The notes under the pieces: generated by a model
Database searches by the model: none
Told to the model about the DNA's origin: nothing
The model's input: the letters and a program-made list of their open reading frames with translations, nothing else
Shown here: piece by piece, positions 1-8,557 of the stretch
Position numbering within the stretch: the first letter of the stretch is position 1
Layout of the letters: each line of letters begins with the position of its first letter
Translations under genes and position numbers: made by a program
Assembly (NCBI RefSeq): GCF_002754315.1
Contig: NZ_PEFE01000001.1
Location: 1,178,001 to 1,242,000 of the forward strand
Source of the DNA: Flavobacterium sp. 11
GTDB taxonomy: Bacteria; Bacteroidota; Bacteroidia; Flavobacteriales; Flavobacteriaceae
Reading direction: 5' to 3'
Length of the DNA stretch: 64,000 nucleotides

Positions 1-66
1 ATGGATATAGCCTCTAATAAAAGTAGTGGAGGAATGCAAGTGACAATAGCGGTATTAAGTAATTAA
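1..66 (+). CDS. 3' end of an unidentified protein (partial)
   Basis: The first frame is open from the window edge to a TAA and would encode the last 21 residues of a protein, ending GGMQVTIAVLSN. The piece is too short to recognise. It ends one base before the convergent stop codon of the CYTH gene, which is typical of tightly packed convergent genes. It could also be chance reading frame, because only about 20 codons are visible. Confidence 0.35.
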   Translation: MDIASNKSSGGMQVTIAVLSN

Positions 67-67
67 A

Positions 68-535
68 TCACCAATTTTTGTATGGATTGGTGCTTAAATA
101 AGCATTATAATAGCGATTGATATTTGTCACTTCTTCACCTAGCCAACTTGGTTTCTCAAAAGTTTCTGTTTCAGAATCAAGCTCAATTTCAGCGACAATC
201 AAGCCATCATTTTCGCCATAAAATTCATCAACCTCAAAAATATGTTCGCCTCGTTTTATCTCAAAACGGGTTTTATCAATAACACCTTTCTCGCATAACA
301 ATAGTAATTCCTTTGCTTCAGCAACAGGAATTTCTTTTTCCCACTCAAAACGGGACATGCCGGAATCATTCGAAATTCCTTTTATGGTCAAATACCCCTT
401 GTCGCCTTTTATGCGTATACGCACCGTGCGTTCTGGTGCAGAACTCAAATACCCTTGCGCAATATGATTTTGTGCGAAAGCTTCAGCTTTGAATGAATCG
501 TTTAAAACCAAAAATTTTCTTTCTATTTCAATCAT
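68..535 (-). CDS. CYTH domain protein (class IV adenylate cyclase / triphosphatase family)
   Basis: 155 residues, the full length of a single CYTH domain. The N-terminus carries the family signature EIERKFL (residues 3-9), followed by basic strand residues in RTVRIRIKG and acidic strand residues in FEVDEFYGEN and IVAEIELDSE. These alternating basic and acidic strands form the triphosphate tunnel in the family. Known members hydrolyse inorganic triphosphate or thiamine triphosphate, or make cAMP. Simple bacterial single-domain members are most often triphosphatases, so a cyclase role is less likely here. The protein is cytoplasmic, with no signal peptide. It stands alone, convergent with the gene at the left edge, with a long non-coding repeat region upstream. 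Confidence 0.85.
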   Translation of the reverse strand: MIEIERKFLVLNDSFKAEAFAQNHIAQGYLSSAPERTVRIRIKGDKGYLTIKGISNDSGMSRFEWEKEIPVAEAKELLLLCEKGVIDKTRFEIKRGEHIFEVDEFYGENDGLIVAEIELDSETETFEKPSWLGEEVTNINRYYNAYLSTNPYKNW

Positions 536-551
536 TTTTTATAAATATTTT

Positions 552-698
552 GGAGCTTTATCCAGCTATTCGTTTCAATTTCTCAATCATAAAACTTTTT
601 TTCTATTTTTAAAAAAGGAGCTTCTTGGGTCGCTCTTTTTTAAAAAGAAAAAATAGTTTTTTTCAATCGAAGATTTTCACTTCTATCTGGGCTAATCC
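552..698 (+). repeat. Intergenic stem-loop repeat, copy A
   Basis: Non-coding element with conserved arms: GGAGCTTTATCCAGCTATTC on the left, and GATTTTCACTTCTATCTGGG followed by CT on the right. Between them lies an A/T-rich inverted repeat (ACTTTTTTTCTATTTTT against AAAAAATAGTTTTTTT) with an inner stem. The arms match copies B and D in the same orientation, and C and E more distantly. It lies between the divergently transcribed CYTH and Gcr-like genes. Confidence 0.6.
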
Positions 699-925
699 AG
701 AAACTCAAAGGTATCAAATATTTCTATTTCTCATGCTTTAATATCTTCCGTTAAGATTGTATAATCAAAAACAATAGTCTTAATTATACCATGAATTAGT
801 TCTTGAGCGAATACATTTTAGAACATTAATTGAGTGTAAAGGATAGTTTGCATTTAGTTTAACAGTTATTTTATGAATAAGTTAATGGATGTTATTGCGT
901 CGATTTGTATTTTTACAAAAACCGA
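699..925. other. Intergenic stretch, no gene seen
   Basis: A/T-rich sequence upstream of the Gcr-like gene with no convincing reading frame or RNA gene. A TATTTTTA-like box close to the start codon region (about 908-915) could be a weak -7 element, but no good TTG box is correctly spaced. Confidence 0.4.
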
Positions 926-3016
926 ATGAATTTTAATATGCCAATTTTCAAAGTAAAATCTAAGCCAACACCTGCAACACTACTGATTAAGTTTTTCGGA
1001 GAAAGCCAATCCTGGCGTGAAACAGAGGATAACTTAGAACCTTTAATCGAATTAATCAGGCTGATTAGACCTTTGAAAATTAAAAATCTGGAAACGGTTG
1101 ATTTACAGGAAATCATTTCCTTTTTTAATGAAAATGATTCTTGCAGAGAACAATTTTCAATCTATCTGAAAGAAATAGTAAAAGACAAAAAATTCAATAA
1201 AATACTTTCTGACGCAGCTATTCTGCAGGATGTGGACTTTATTTTTGAAGTAAAAAAAAGAATATTCGCTAAATTTTTACCCTACCAGCCCCAAAAAGAT
1301 ACTTTAGAATACATACTGAATCAGGTTTTCCATTTAGCCAATGATACCATTTGGATTAACAAAATTCCATCAAGTCAATTGGAAGAATTATATGGACTTT
1401 TAAAATTTAAATCAATTTATGAAAGTGTTGAACCTAATTCTGTTTTGTCGGAAGTATTAGTTGCAATGGATTTAATCACGCAACGCATTAGTGGTCGGGC
1501 CTTGGAAACGGATGTTATCAAAATGGTGCCAGAATTTGATGATTATGAAAGTCCTTTTACGGCTTTTGAAAAGGAATTATTCCTAATTGAAGACAGAATC
1601 AGAAATTCCGAAAACCATTTTATTAAGTCTGATGATTTGTCCTATGCTCAGGTATTGGTTTTGCATAAGCAATGTGAAGACTTTGTGGAGAAAGCATTTC
1701 ATAACAGTTCAAAATATGGCATTTCGCTTCGTGTAAATCAGAATTTATTAAAAATTAGACAGCAATTAGTTCGGCTTAAGTTTTTAATTTCATTATTGAT
1801 TATAGAAAAAGGGACTGATAAAAAAAACAATGGAATTGCATTGGCTCTCCACTTAATTAAGTACAATTGCTATAAAAATAATGTCAGGAAATTCATTGGC
1901 GAAAGCACTCAGCTTATTTCCTATGAAATAACGCAACATACCGCTAAAACCGGTGAACATTATATTACTGAAAGCCGTAAGGAGTATTTCAAAATGTTTA
2001 GAACTGCTTTAGGAGGAGGATTTATAGTGGGGATTTTATGCATTATTAAAGTTTTGCTTTCTAAAGCTGACACCAGTTTTTTTGGGCATGCTTTTCTTTA
2101 CAGTATGAATTATGCTTTTGGATTCATTGCTATTTATCTTTTAGGTTTTACGCTGGCGACAAAACAACCGGCCATGACAGCCTCGGCTTTAATAAAAGCA
2201 CTGGAGGAAGGTGTTATAAAAAAAGGGAAAGATGCTGAAAAGTATAAAGCTTTTGCTATTCTTTTTGCACGTGTATTTCGTTCTCAGTTTATCGCTTTTG
2301 TGGGGAATGTAATCATGGCTTTTCCGGTTTCGCTACTTGGAATCTGGGCTATTGATTACACATTACAATACAATATTGCTGCAACTAAATGGGAAGGGTT
2401 GCTTATTGATTTGAGTCCTATTCATTCGTTAGCCATACTTCATGCAGCTATTGCCGGAGTGTTTTTATTTTTATCAGGAATCATCTCCGGAAGTATTGCA
2501 AACAGGGACAAACACAATCAAGTGTATTTCCGAATTACAGAACATCCTTTGCTGAAAAGGAGTTTTGGAAAAGAAAGAACGGTTAAATTAGCCAAATTAT
2601 ATAGAAAAAGATGGGCTGGAATTATTTCAAATTTCTGGTTTGGAATATTCATGGGAAGTACAGCATCTATTGGTTTGTTCCTAGGATTGAATCTTGATAT
2701 TCGACACATCACTTTTGGTAGCGGAAACTTGGCTTTGGCTTTATACGGTGCTAATTATGCGGTAAGTGACTCGATGTTATTCTGGGGTGTTTTTGGGATT
2801 GGTATTATAGGATTGGTTAACTTTATAGTAAGTTTTAGTCTTTCACTAGGGCTTGCATTCCGTTCTAGAGCTATCTCATTATTCGAATTGCGATTTGTCA
2901 CAGTTTCCATTTGGAATCATTTCAAGTCGAGGCCCATTAGTTTCTTTTTTCCAACAGAAAAGAAAAATAAATCGGAAGTTGTAGAAAACTATTTACATGT
3001 GGAAGATCAAAAATAA
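926..3016 (+). CDS. Gcr-like 'site-specific recombinase' family membrane protein
   Basis: About 696 residues from the first ATG; a second ATG four codons on (938) is equally possible, and the frame opens further upstream at a TTG. The first 360 residues are helical and soluble-looking (DYESPFTAFEKELFLIEDRI, LHKQCEDFVEKAFHNSSKYG). The C-terminal half holds about six hydrophobic segments, for example GGFIVGILCIIKVLL, FIAFVGNVIMAFPVSLLGIW and FGIGIIGLVNFIVSFSLSLG. This matches the family annotated as 'site-specific recombinase' after the Neisseria Gcr protein. No tyrosine- or serine-recombinase catalytic motif is visible, and a multi-pass membrane protein is an unlikely recombinase, so the family name should not be read as function. 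It is followed 54 bp later by dinB and may be cotranscribed with it. Confidence 0.7.
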   Translation: MNFNMPIFKVKSKPTPATLLIKFFGESQSWRETEDNLEPLIELIRLIRPLKIKNLETVDLQEIISFFNENDSCREQFSIYLKEIVKDKKFNKILSDAAILQDVDFIFEVKKRIFAKFLPYQPQKDTLEYILNQVFHLANDTIWINKIPSSQLEELYGLLKFKSIYESVEPNSVLSEVLVAMDLITQRISGRALETDVIKMVPEFDDYESPFTAFEKELFLIEDRIRNSENHFIKSDDLSYAQVLVLHKQCEDFVEKAFHNSSKYGISLRVNQNLLKIRQQLVRLKFLISLLIIEKGTDKKNNGIALALHLIKYNCYKNNVRKFIGESTQLISYEITQHTAKTGEHYITESRKEYFKMFRTALGGGFIVGILCIIKVLLSKADTSFFGHAFLYSMNYAFGFIAIYLLGFTLATKQPAMTASALIKALEEGVIKKGKDAEKYKAFAILFARVFRSQFIAFVGNVIMAFPVSLLGIWAIDYTLQYNIAATKWEGLLIDLSPIHSLAILHAAIAGVFLFLSGIISGSIANRDKHNQVYFRITEHPLLKRSFGKERTVKLAKLYRKRWAGIISNFWFGIFMGSTASIGLFLGLNLDIRHITFGSGNLALALYGANYAVSDSMLFWGVFGIGIIGLVNFIVSFSLSLGLAFRSRAISLFELRFVTVSIWNHFKSRPISFFFPTEKKNKSEVVENYLHVEDQK

Positions 3017-3070
3017 TTTTTAGCGTTACTAAATCATTCGAAAAAAACAGTGCATATTCAACCAGTTTAG

Positions 3071-4153
3071 ATGCAGGAATTAATTCCAAATAGAAAAATC
3101 ATACATGTAGACATGGACGCTTTCTATGCTTCAGTAGAGCAAATGGATAATCCATTATTGCGTGGGAAGCCTATTGCTGTAGGTGGCTCAGAAAACCGAG
3201 GTGTTGTTGCTGCGGCAAGTTATGAAGCCAGAAAATTTGGAGTTCGAAGCGCTATTAGTGGCGTTATGGCCAAAAAAAATTGTCCGGAACTTATTTTTGT
3301 ACGACCACGTTTTGACAGATACAAGGAAATTTCGAGTAAAATTCAAAAGATTTTTTATGAATATACGGATTTAGTTGAGCCATTGTCCCTTGATGAAGCG
3401 TATTTAGACGTAACCAATAATAAAAAAGGGAATCCCAGTGCTACGTTATTGGCACAGGAAATAAGACAGCGTATTTTTGACGAAGTGGGCTTGACGGCCT
3501 CAGCAGGAATATCAGTGAATAAGTTTGTCGCTAAAATTGCCAGTGATTACAACAAACCCAATGGTCAGAAAACCGTGAATCCGGATGAAGTTATTTCGTT
3601 CTTGGAAGAATTGCCTATTCGGAAATTTCATGGTGTTGGAAAAGTAACCACCGAAAAAATGTACCAACTGGGGATTTTTACGGGAGTGGAATTGAAAAGC
3701 AAAACATTGGAATTCCTGGAGAAACATTTCGGGAAATCGGGAAACTTTTATTACAATGTTGTAAGAGGAATTCATAACAGCGAAGTGAAATCAAACCGAA
3801 TTACAAAATCAGTTGCTGCCGAACATACTTTTGACGTCAATCTGTCTTCAGAAATTTTCATGATTGAGAAATTAGAGGTTATTGCCGCTGCATTGGAAAA
3901 AAGATTAAAAAGATACAATGTAGCCGGTAAAACAATTACTTTAAAAATAAAATACAGTGATTTTACACAACAAACTCGAAGTAAGACGTTACCTTATTTT
4001 ATTTCAGATAAAGGTTTGATTGTAGAAATTGTAAAGGAGTTGTTGTATCAAGAACGCATGAAGGATTCTGTGCGATTGCTTGGAATTTCACTCAGTAATT
4101 TAAACACTGAAGAGAAAAAGTTTGTTGTTGTGCAGTTAAAATTTGATTTTTGA
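3071..4153 (+). CDS. dinB: DNA polymerase IV (Y family)
   Basis: 360 residues, close to the usual length of about 350. The polymerase opens with HVDMDAFYASVEQ (first catalytic Asp at residue 14), and the second catalytic pair lies in SLDEAYLDVT (Asp108/Glu109). Further marks are the YEARKFGVRSAI finger motif, the helix-hairpin-helix region (IRKFHGVGKVTTEKMYQLGI) and a C-terminal little-finger domain (KTITLKIKYSDF). The enzyme performs error-prone translesion synthesis. The C-terminus (VVQLKFDF) may serve as a beta-clamp binding peptide. The gene lies 54 bp behind the Gcr-like gene. No LexA-type operator was recognised upstream. Confidence 0.96.
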   Translation: MQELIPNRKIIHVDMDAFYASVEQMDNPLLRGKPIAVGGSENRGVVAAASYEARKFGVRSAISGVMAKKNCPELIFVRPRFDRYKEISSKIQKIFYEYTDLVEPLSLDEAYLDVTNNKKGNPSATLLAQEIRQRIFDEVGLTASAGISVNKFVAKIASDYNKPNGQKTVNPDEVISFLEELPIRKFHGVGKVTTEKMYQLGIFTGVELKSKTLEFLEKHFGKSGNFYYNVVRGIHNSEVKSNRITKSVAAEHTFDVNLSSEIFMIEKLEVIAAALEKRLKRYNVAGKTITLKIKYSDFTQQTRSKTLPYFISDKGLIVEIVKELLYQERMKDSVRLLGISLSNLNTEEKKFVVVQLKFDF

Positions 4154-4197
4154 TGGGCTAATTCACTCGTTCAACAATGGTTAAAGTCTAGAATATG

Positions 4198-4229
4198 TTG
4201 TTTTCTTTTTAGAAATAAAATTATATTTG
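4198..4229 (+). promoter_or_regulatory. Putative promoter of the PAS gene
   Basis: TATATTTG (4222-4229) fits the Bacteroidota -7 consensus TAnnTTTG, and a TTG at 4198-4200 lies 21 nt upstream. The start codon follows 19 nt after the box. Confidence 0.5.
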
Positions 4230-4248
4230 GTTTTAAATACAAAAGGGC

Positions 4249-4764
4249 ATGAATAATTTTAGACAATATGAAGAGGCTATTACCAAGTATCACAACGGTT
4301 TAAGCGTAAAGACAGTTCCCGTTTCATCTTGGAATTTCCATAATGATTTTTTAGGATTGATGAAGAATATCTTTGTGGATTTAAGCAAGTTGCATGCGTT
4401 ATCTTCTCAAAATAAATGGATTCAAAATAATTGGGATTTAAAAACTCGATTGAGGGAAGAGGTAATAATTTTGACAGACACTAAATTGAATATTGTTTTT
4501 GCATCGCATAATATGATAAAGATGAATGGTTATGTCGAAGCAGAAGTTTTAGGTAGAAACCCAAAAATTTTTCAAGGTGATGCAACCGATTTAACAGTTT
4601 CGAGCGAAATACGTACTGCTATATCGCTTCAACAACCTTTTGAAAAAACGGTAATGAATTATAAAAAAAATGGAGATGTTTATGCCTGTTTGATAAAAGG
4701 ATTTCCAGTCTTCAATACAAAAGGGCAATTAAGCCACTACATAGCTTTTGAGAAAGCTGCATAA
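4249..4764 (+). CDS. Stand-alone PAS domain protein
   Basis: 171 residues. The N-terminal half (1-65) is not recognised. Residues 70-170 form one PAS domain: VIILTDTKLNIVFASHNMIK, then GYVEAEVLGRNPKIFQGDAT, and the terminal strands NYKKNGDVYACLIKGFPVF and LSHYIAFEKAA. The segment GRNPKIFQG is like the LOV core GRNCRFLQG, but Pro stands where LOV proteins have the flavin-binding Cys, so this is not a classical photoreceptor. No kinase, GGDEF or HTH output domain is attached, so it must act through a partner or as a ligand sensor. It has its own promoter and a strong terminator. Confidence 0.75.
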   Translation: MNNFRQYEEAITKYHNGLSVKTVPVSSWNFHNDFLGLMKNIFVDLSKLHALSSQNKWIQNNWDLKTRLREEVIILTDTKLNIVFASHNMIKMNGYVEAEVLGRNPKIFQGDATDLTVSSEIRTAISLQQPFEKTVMNYKKNGDVYACLIKGFPVFNTKGQLSHYIAFEKAA

Positions 4765-4805
4765 AAGAGAAAACCTTTCCAATTTGGAAAGGTTTTCTCT
4801 TTTAT
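4763..4805. terminator. Bidirectional intrinsic terminator (PAS gene / Bax inhibitor-1 gene)
   Basis: Perfect long stem AAAAGAGAAAACCTTTCC, loop AATTT, and its complement, flanked by A and T runs on both sides. It can serve both convergent genes. Confidence 0.85.
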
Positions 4806-4820
4806 AAAACTTAGATGGTT

Positions 4821-5591
4821 TTAATTTTTACTGTTTAATTTAGACAGCAATCTTAAAAACTCGATATACAACCAAACCAGTGTAATCATTAATCCCATTG
4901 CGCCATACCATTCCATGTATTTTGGCATTTTCTGTTCGGCTCCTTTTTCTATTCGGTCAAAATCTAAAAATAAATTTAAAGCGGCAACTACAATAACAAA
5001 AATACTGATTCCAATGCTCATCATTGAGTTTCCATAATGCACGGGAACAAAGCTTGTAAACATAGAAAACACCCAAGATATAAGATAATACGTTGCTATA
5101 GCAAGTGTCGCTGCCACAATAACCGATTTGAATTGCTCTGTTACTTTTACAATTTTATATTTATACAATCCCAAGCAAACCATAAAAGTAACAAAAGTTG
5201 CACCTACTGCCTGAATCACGATTCCAGGATACATTGCTTCAAATATTGCTGAAATTCCACCGATAAATAGTCCTTCGAACAAAGCATATCCAGGAGCTAA
5301 ATATGGAGAGTATTGTGGTTTGAAAGCAGAAATAAGCACTAAAACTAATCCAACAATAGCACCGCCAATTGCAGGAACCATCGGATTCATTCCGTTGAAA
5401 GCCAACCACCAGATTACTGTTGCAGAAGCGGTAAGGAGTAAAAACAAGATTAAACTTTTATTGATGGTGCCAGACAAAGTCATCTCATCGTTATAGTCAA
5501 TGATAGTAGCTTGATGTACTTCGTCATTTTTTGAAACTGCAGTTGAAAAAGTTTTGTTGTTTAAAAATGGATTTTTAGAATTGAAACTCAT
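4821..5591 (-). CDS. Bax inhibitor-1/YccA family membrane protein
   Basis: 256 residues with about seven transmembrane segments, starting at LILFLLLTASATVIWWLAF and ending at MEWYGAMGLMITLVWLYIEF. The soluble N-terminus (SFNSKNPFLNNKTF, then MTLSGTINKSLI) matches the bacterial BaxI_1 subfamily. Relatives of the wider family (YccA, YetJ) are membrane proteins linked to FtsH proteolysis or calcium leak; the role here is inferred only at family level. The acidic motif near the C-terminus (LDFDRIEKGAEQ, then EFLRLLSK) agrees with the pH- and Ca-sensing carboxylates of the family. It is a single gene, convergent with the PAS gene. Confidence 0.85.
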   Translation of the reverse strand: MSFNSKNPFLNNKTFSTAVSKNDEVHQATIIDYNDEMTLSGTINKSLILFLLLTASATVIWWLAFNGMNPMVPAIGGAIVGLVLVLISAFKPQYSPYLAPGYALFEGLFIGGISAIFEAMYPGIVIQAVGATFVTFMVCLGLYKYKIVKVTEQFKSVIVAATLAIATYYLISWVFSMFTSFVPVHYGNSMMSIGISIFVIVVAALNLFLDFDRIEKGAEQKMPKYMEWYGAMGLMITLVWLYIEFLRLLSKLNSKN

Positions 5592-5701
5592 AATTTGTAG
5601 GGTTATTTGTTGTTCAAATATAAATTTTATTTTGCAGAAGATTGTTTAAATAGTCTTAAAATTTTTTCAAAGGAAAATCCTATTACCATTGATTGATGCA
5701 T

Positions 5702-5747
5702 AAAAAAATCCGTCTTATTTCGTTTTAAAAACGAGACAAGACGGATA
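5702..5747 (-). terminator. Terminator downstream of pyk
   Basis: Stem ATCCGTCTT against AAGACGGAT with an inner TCGTTTTAAAAACGA stem. On the minus strand it is followed by a T run (A run at 5702-5707). Confidence 0.8.
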
Positions 5748-5768
5748 AGTATTTTAGGTAGTTTTAAA

Positions 5769-7199
5769 CTATTCTATTTCGGATACTCTCAAGGTGTTAA
5801 CCATTCCTTTATCTTTAATTGGCATTGCTGCTAAATTGATAAGGAAATCTCCTTTTTGTACAAAACCTTTTTGTTTTACAATTTCGTTTATGTCAGTTAC
5901 AGTATCATCTGTGCTTACATCTTTAGTGTACATGAAAGATTTTACACCCCATAATAAATTAAGCTGTGTAAGGATTCTTTTATTAGAGGTAAAAACTAAA
6001 ATATGTGCATTAGGTCTCCAAGCCGAAATTTGGAAAGCAGTATAACCACTATTTGTCAATGTACAGATAGCTTTTGCTTTGATAACGTTAGCCATAGTTG
6101 CAGCATGGTGACAAATTGTTTTAGTGATAAAACGTTTTGTTTTAATTTGTGGTGTGTTTTGTGGTACTTGAATTAGCGGAGAATCTTCTACTGCTTCAAT
6201 GATTTGAGTCATTTTTTGGATAACTTGAACAGGATAATTTCCAGTAGCAGTTTCTCCAGAAAGCATTACAGCATCTGCACCATCCATAACTGAGTTCGCA
6301 ACATCATTTACTTCTGCACGAGTTGGCGTCAAGCTTGTGATCATTGTTTCCATCATTTGCGTAGCAACGATAACAGGAATACGAGCTGTTTTAGCTCTAC
6401 GAATCAATTCTTTTTGAACTAAAGGTACTTCGTGTGCAGGAAGTTCAACTCCTAAATCTCCACGGGCAACCATTAACGCATCACAATACGCAACAATTTT
6501 GTCAATATTTTCTAATGCTTCCGGCATTTCTATTTTGGCAACAATTGGAATTTTATATTCAGAATGTTGTGCAATTAATTCCTGTAAATCTTGTAAGTCT
6601 CTTGGTGTTTTTACAAAAGATAACGCAATCCAATCAACGTTTTGTCCAATGGCAAAAATTGCATCTGCTATATCTTTCTCAGTCATTGCAGGAAGAGAAA
6701 TTTTTGTGTTAGGCAGATTTACTCCTTTTTTAGATTTCAATTCACCACCTTGAATTACTCTTGCTATAACTTCTGATTTTTTATCAGTTTCAACGATTTC
6801 AAAGATAAGTTTTCCATCATCAAGCAAAATTCTTTCTCCAGGATTTACATCATTTGGAAAGTTTTGGTATTTCATGAATACTTTCTTTGCTGTCCCAAGA
6901 ATGTCTTCGGCAGTCGTAAATGTAATTAAATCACCATCATGTACTACTACACCTTCTTCCATAACTCCTACGCGAAGTTTAGGTCCTTGTAAATCACCTA
7001 GGATTGCAGTTGTATAGCCAAATTCTTCATTAAGACCTCGTATGATATTAATTTTTTCTTTTACATCATTGTAGTCAGCATGTGAAAAATTCACTCTAAA
7101 TACATTTACACCAGCATCAATCATGTCTTTTATGATTTCTCTTGTACTACATGCGGGCCCAAGTGTGGCTACAATTTTTGTTTTTTTGTTTGTAAGCAT
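5769..7199 (-). CDS. pyk: Pyruvate kinase
   Basis: 476 residues, standard bacterial length. The enzyme converts phosphoenolpyruvate and ADP to pyruvate and ATP in the cytosol. It opens with TKIVATLGPACSTREIIKDM and shows the substrate and metal motifs NFSHAD, GDLQGPKLRVG, IVAKIEMPEALENID (the catalytic Lys and Glu), MVARGDLGVELP and ATQMMETMITSLTPTRAEV. The C-terminal domain follows from about residue 345. It lies 5 bp downstream of the IPExxVDY gene and so belongs to the acpP-fabF-rnc-IPExxVDY-pyk series, the usual order in Bacteroidota, and ends at a strong terminator. Confidence 0.97.
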   Translation of the reverse strand: MLTNKKTKIVATLGPACSTREIIKDMIDAGVNVFRVNFSHADYNDVKEKINIIRGLNEEFGYTTAILGDLQGPKLRVGVMEEGVVVHDGDLITFTTAEDILGTAKKVFMKYQNFPNDVNPGERILLDDGKLIFEIVETDKKSEVIARVIQGGELKSKKGVNLPNTKISLPAMTEKDIADAIFAIGQNVDWIALSFVKTPRDLQDLQELIAQHSEYKIPIVAKIEMPEALENIDKIVAYCDALMVARGDLGVELPAHEVPLVQKELIRRAKTARIPVIVATQMMETMITSLTPTRAEVNDVANSVMDGADAVMLSGETATGNYPVQVIQKMTQIIEAVEDSPLIQVPQNTPQIKTKRFITKTICHHAATMANVIKAKAICTLTNSGYTAFQISAWRPNAHILVFTSNKRILTQLNLLWGVKSFMYTKDVSTDDTVTDINEIVKQKGFVQKGDFLINLAAMPIKDKGMVNTLRVSEIE

Positions 7200-7204
7200 T
7201 TGTA

Positions 7205-7693
7205 TTAAAAAATTAAATTGTTTTTTGATTTTATTTGATTTGTATCTACGGTATAAACTGTTGATACGTTATCTATGGTATTTAATAGTATCTGTATTTT
7301 TGATACATTCATAGTATCCTCATTATTTTCTATTTTTAAAAAGTAATCTACTTTTTTAAATTCTGGAAGCAAAAAAACTTTTGTTGAAACTTCCATTGTT
7401 ACATTTGAAAATAAATTTTGAGTACTTCCTTTTTTATATTGAATTACTTCATTTTTATTTTGAATCAAATTCCAAGAGACCTCTTTTTCGGCGTCATTAT
7501 AATAGAATCTCGAAAAATTTGTTTCTCCTTCTTTTATATTAATTTGAATTTCATTTTTGCTTTTACTCAAATTTATAGGCAGCCTTTGATTAATAAAATA
7601 AGCCAATCTATAGTCTTCTAATGAAGTATGAATTGCGATGAGATAGTAATCTATTTCGTCAAATTCGCCAAGATCCAATTTATGAATTGCCAT
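7205..7693 (-). CDS. IPExxVDY family protein
   Basis: 162 residues without signal peptide or membrane segment. The family-defining motif appears as LPEFKKVDY at residues 109-117, with Leu for the first Ile. The N-terminus (DEIDYYLIAIHTSLEDYRLA) is also typical of the family. The function of this Bacteroidota-restricted family is unknown; members are nearly always encoded between rnc and pyk, as here. This suggests a link to central metabolism or RNA processing, but the only evidence is position. Confidence 0.8.
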   Translation of the reverse strand: MAIHKLDLGEFDEIDYYLIAIHTSLEDYRLAYFINQRLPINLSKSKNEIQINIKEGETNFSRFYYNDAEKEVSWNLIQNKNEVIQYKKGSTQNLFSNVTMEVSTKVFLLPEFKKVDYFLKIENNEDTMNVSKIQILLNTIDNVSTVYTVDTNQIKSKNNLIF

Positions 7694-7807
7694 TTCATGA
7701 AAAAATAAGATGTAAATATAGTATTTCTATTGAAGCGTAGACCTCTCAAAATAAGATGTTTTTGTTAATTTATGAACGAAAACGTTATAGTTTTATGAAA
7801 ATTGATA

Positions 7808-8548
7808 TTATTTTCGGTCCATTTTTTCTTGAAATGCAAAATAAGCGCGTTGGGACGCTTTTTCTTCCGCCTTCTTCTTTGAGGTTGCTCTTGCTCTTGC
7901 AATCACTTTGTCATCAATACTTAGTTTTACGCCAAACAAACGTTGCCCGTCAATTGCGTTGTCTTCGAAAATATCATAATGAAATATTTTCTTTTCTTTT
8001 TGGCACCATTCTATTACCAAACTTTTATAACTTATTACCTTTCCTTCGAGTCTTGCGATATCTACGTAAGGAACAATAACTCTTTTTTGAATGAATTTTT
8101 CACAATAGATATAGCCTCTATCCAGGTAAATTGCTCCTACGAGTGATTCAAAGATATTGCCATGTATGTTTTCTCCAAAATGCTGTATGGGCACTTTGCT
8201 TTCAATATATTGTACTAAATTTAGGTCTTTCCCTAATTCGTTCAAATGTTCTCTACTTACAATTTTTGAACGCATTTTGGTTAGGTAACCTTCATCTCCA
8301 GCAGGTGCTTTGCTAAATAAATGTGCTGCAATTACGGAGCTTAACATGGCGTCACCTAAAAACTCTAATCGTTCGTAATTAATTGGATTTCCTAAAACAT
8401 CCAAGCGATTTGAGGAGCGATGCGTAAAGGCTTTCTTGTAATAATCTAAGTTTATTGGGTTGAAACCCAATATTTTCTGAATAGAATCAAAAAAAATCCC
8501 GTCTTCTGGAGAACGGGATTTTGAAAATATTTTTCTGATTATACGCAT
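7808..8548 (-). CDS. rnc: Ribonuclease III
   Basis: 246 residues. The RNase III signature YERLEFLGDAM (about 58-68) contains the metal-binding Glu and Asp, with a second acidic cluster at NIFESLVGAIYLDRG. The C-terminal double-stranded RNA-binding domain (from about 170: YKSLVIEWCQKEKK, then ARARATSKKKAEEKASQRAY) is complete. It cleaves double-stranded RNA, including rRNA precursors. The gene begins 9 bp after fabF, and the two are surely cotranscribed. Confidence 0.96.
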   Translation of the reverse strand: MRIIRKIFSKSRSPEDGIFFDSIQKILGFNPINLDYYKKAFTHRSSNRLDVLGNPINYERLEFLGDAMLSSVIAAHLFSKAPAGDEGYLTKMRSKIVSREHLNELGKDLNLVQYIESKVPIQHFGENIHGNIFESLVGAIYLDRGYIYCEKFIQKRVIVPYVDIARLEGKVISYKSLVIEWCQKEKKIFHYDIFEDNAIDGQRLFGVKLSIDDKVIARARATSKKKAEEKASQRAYFAFQEKMDRK

Positions 8549-8557
8549 ATATAAGTA

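Noticed and set aside
926..3016. Mobile-element recombinase
   Set aside because: The family name suggests one, but there are no catalytic motifs, inverted repeats or attachment sites, and the protein is a membrane protein.
4249..4764. Photoreceptor LOV domain
   Set aside because: The flavin-binding Cys is replaced by Pro, so only a general PAS call is supported.
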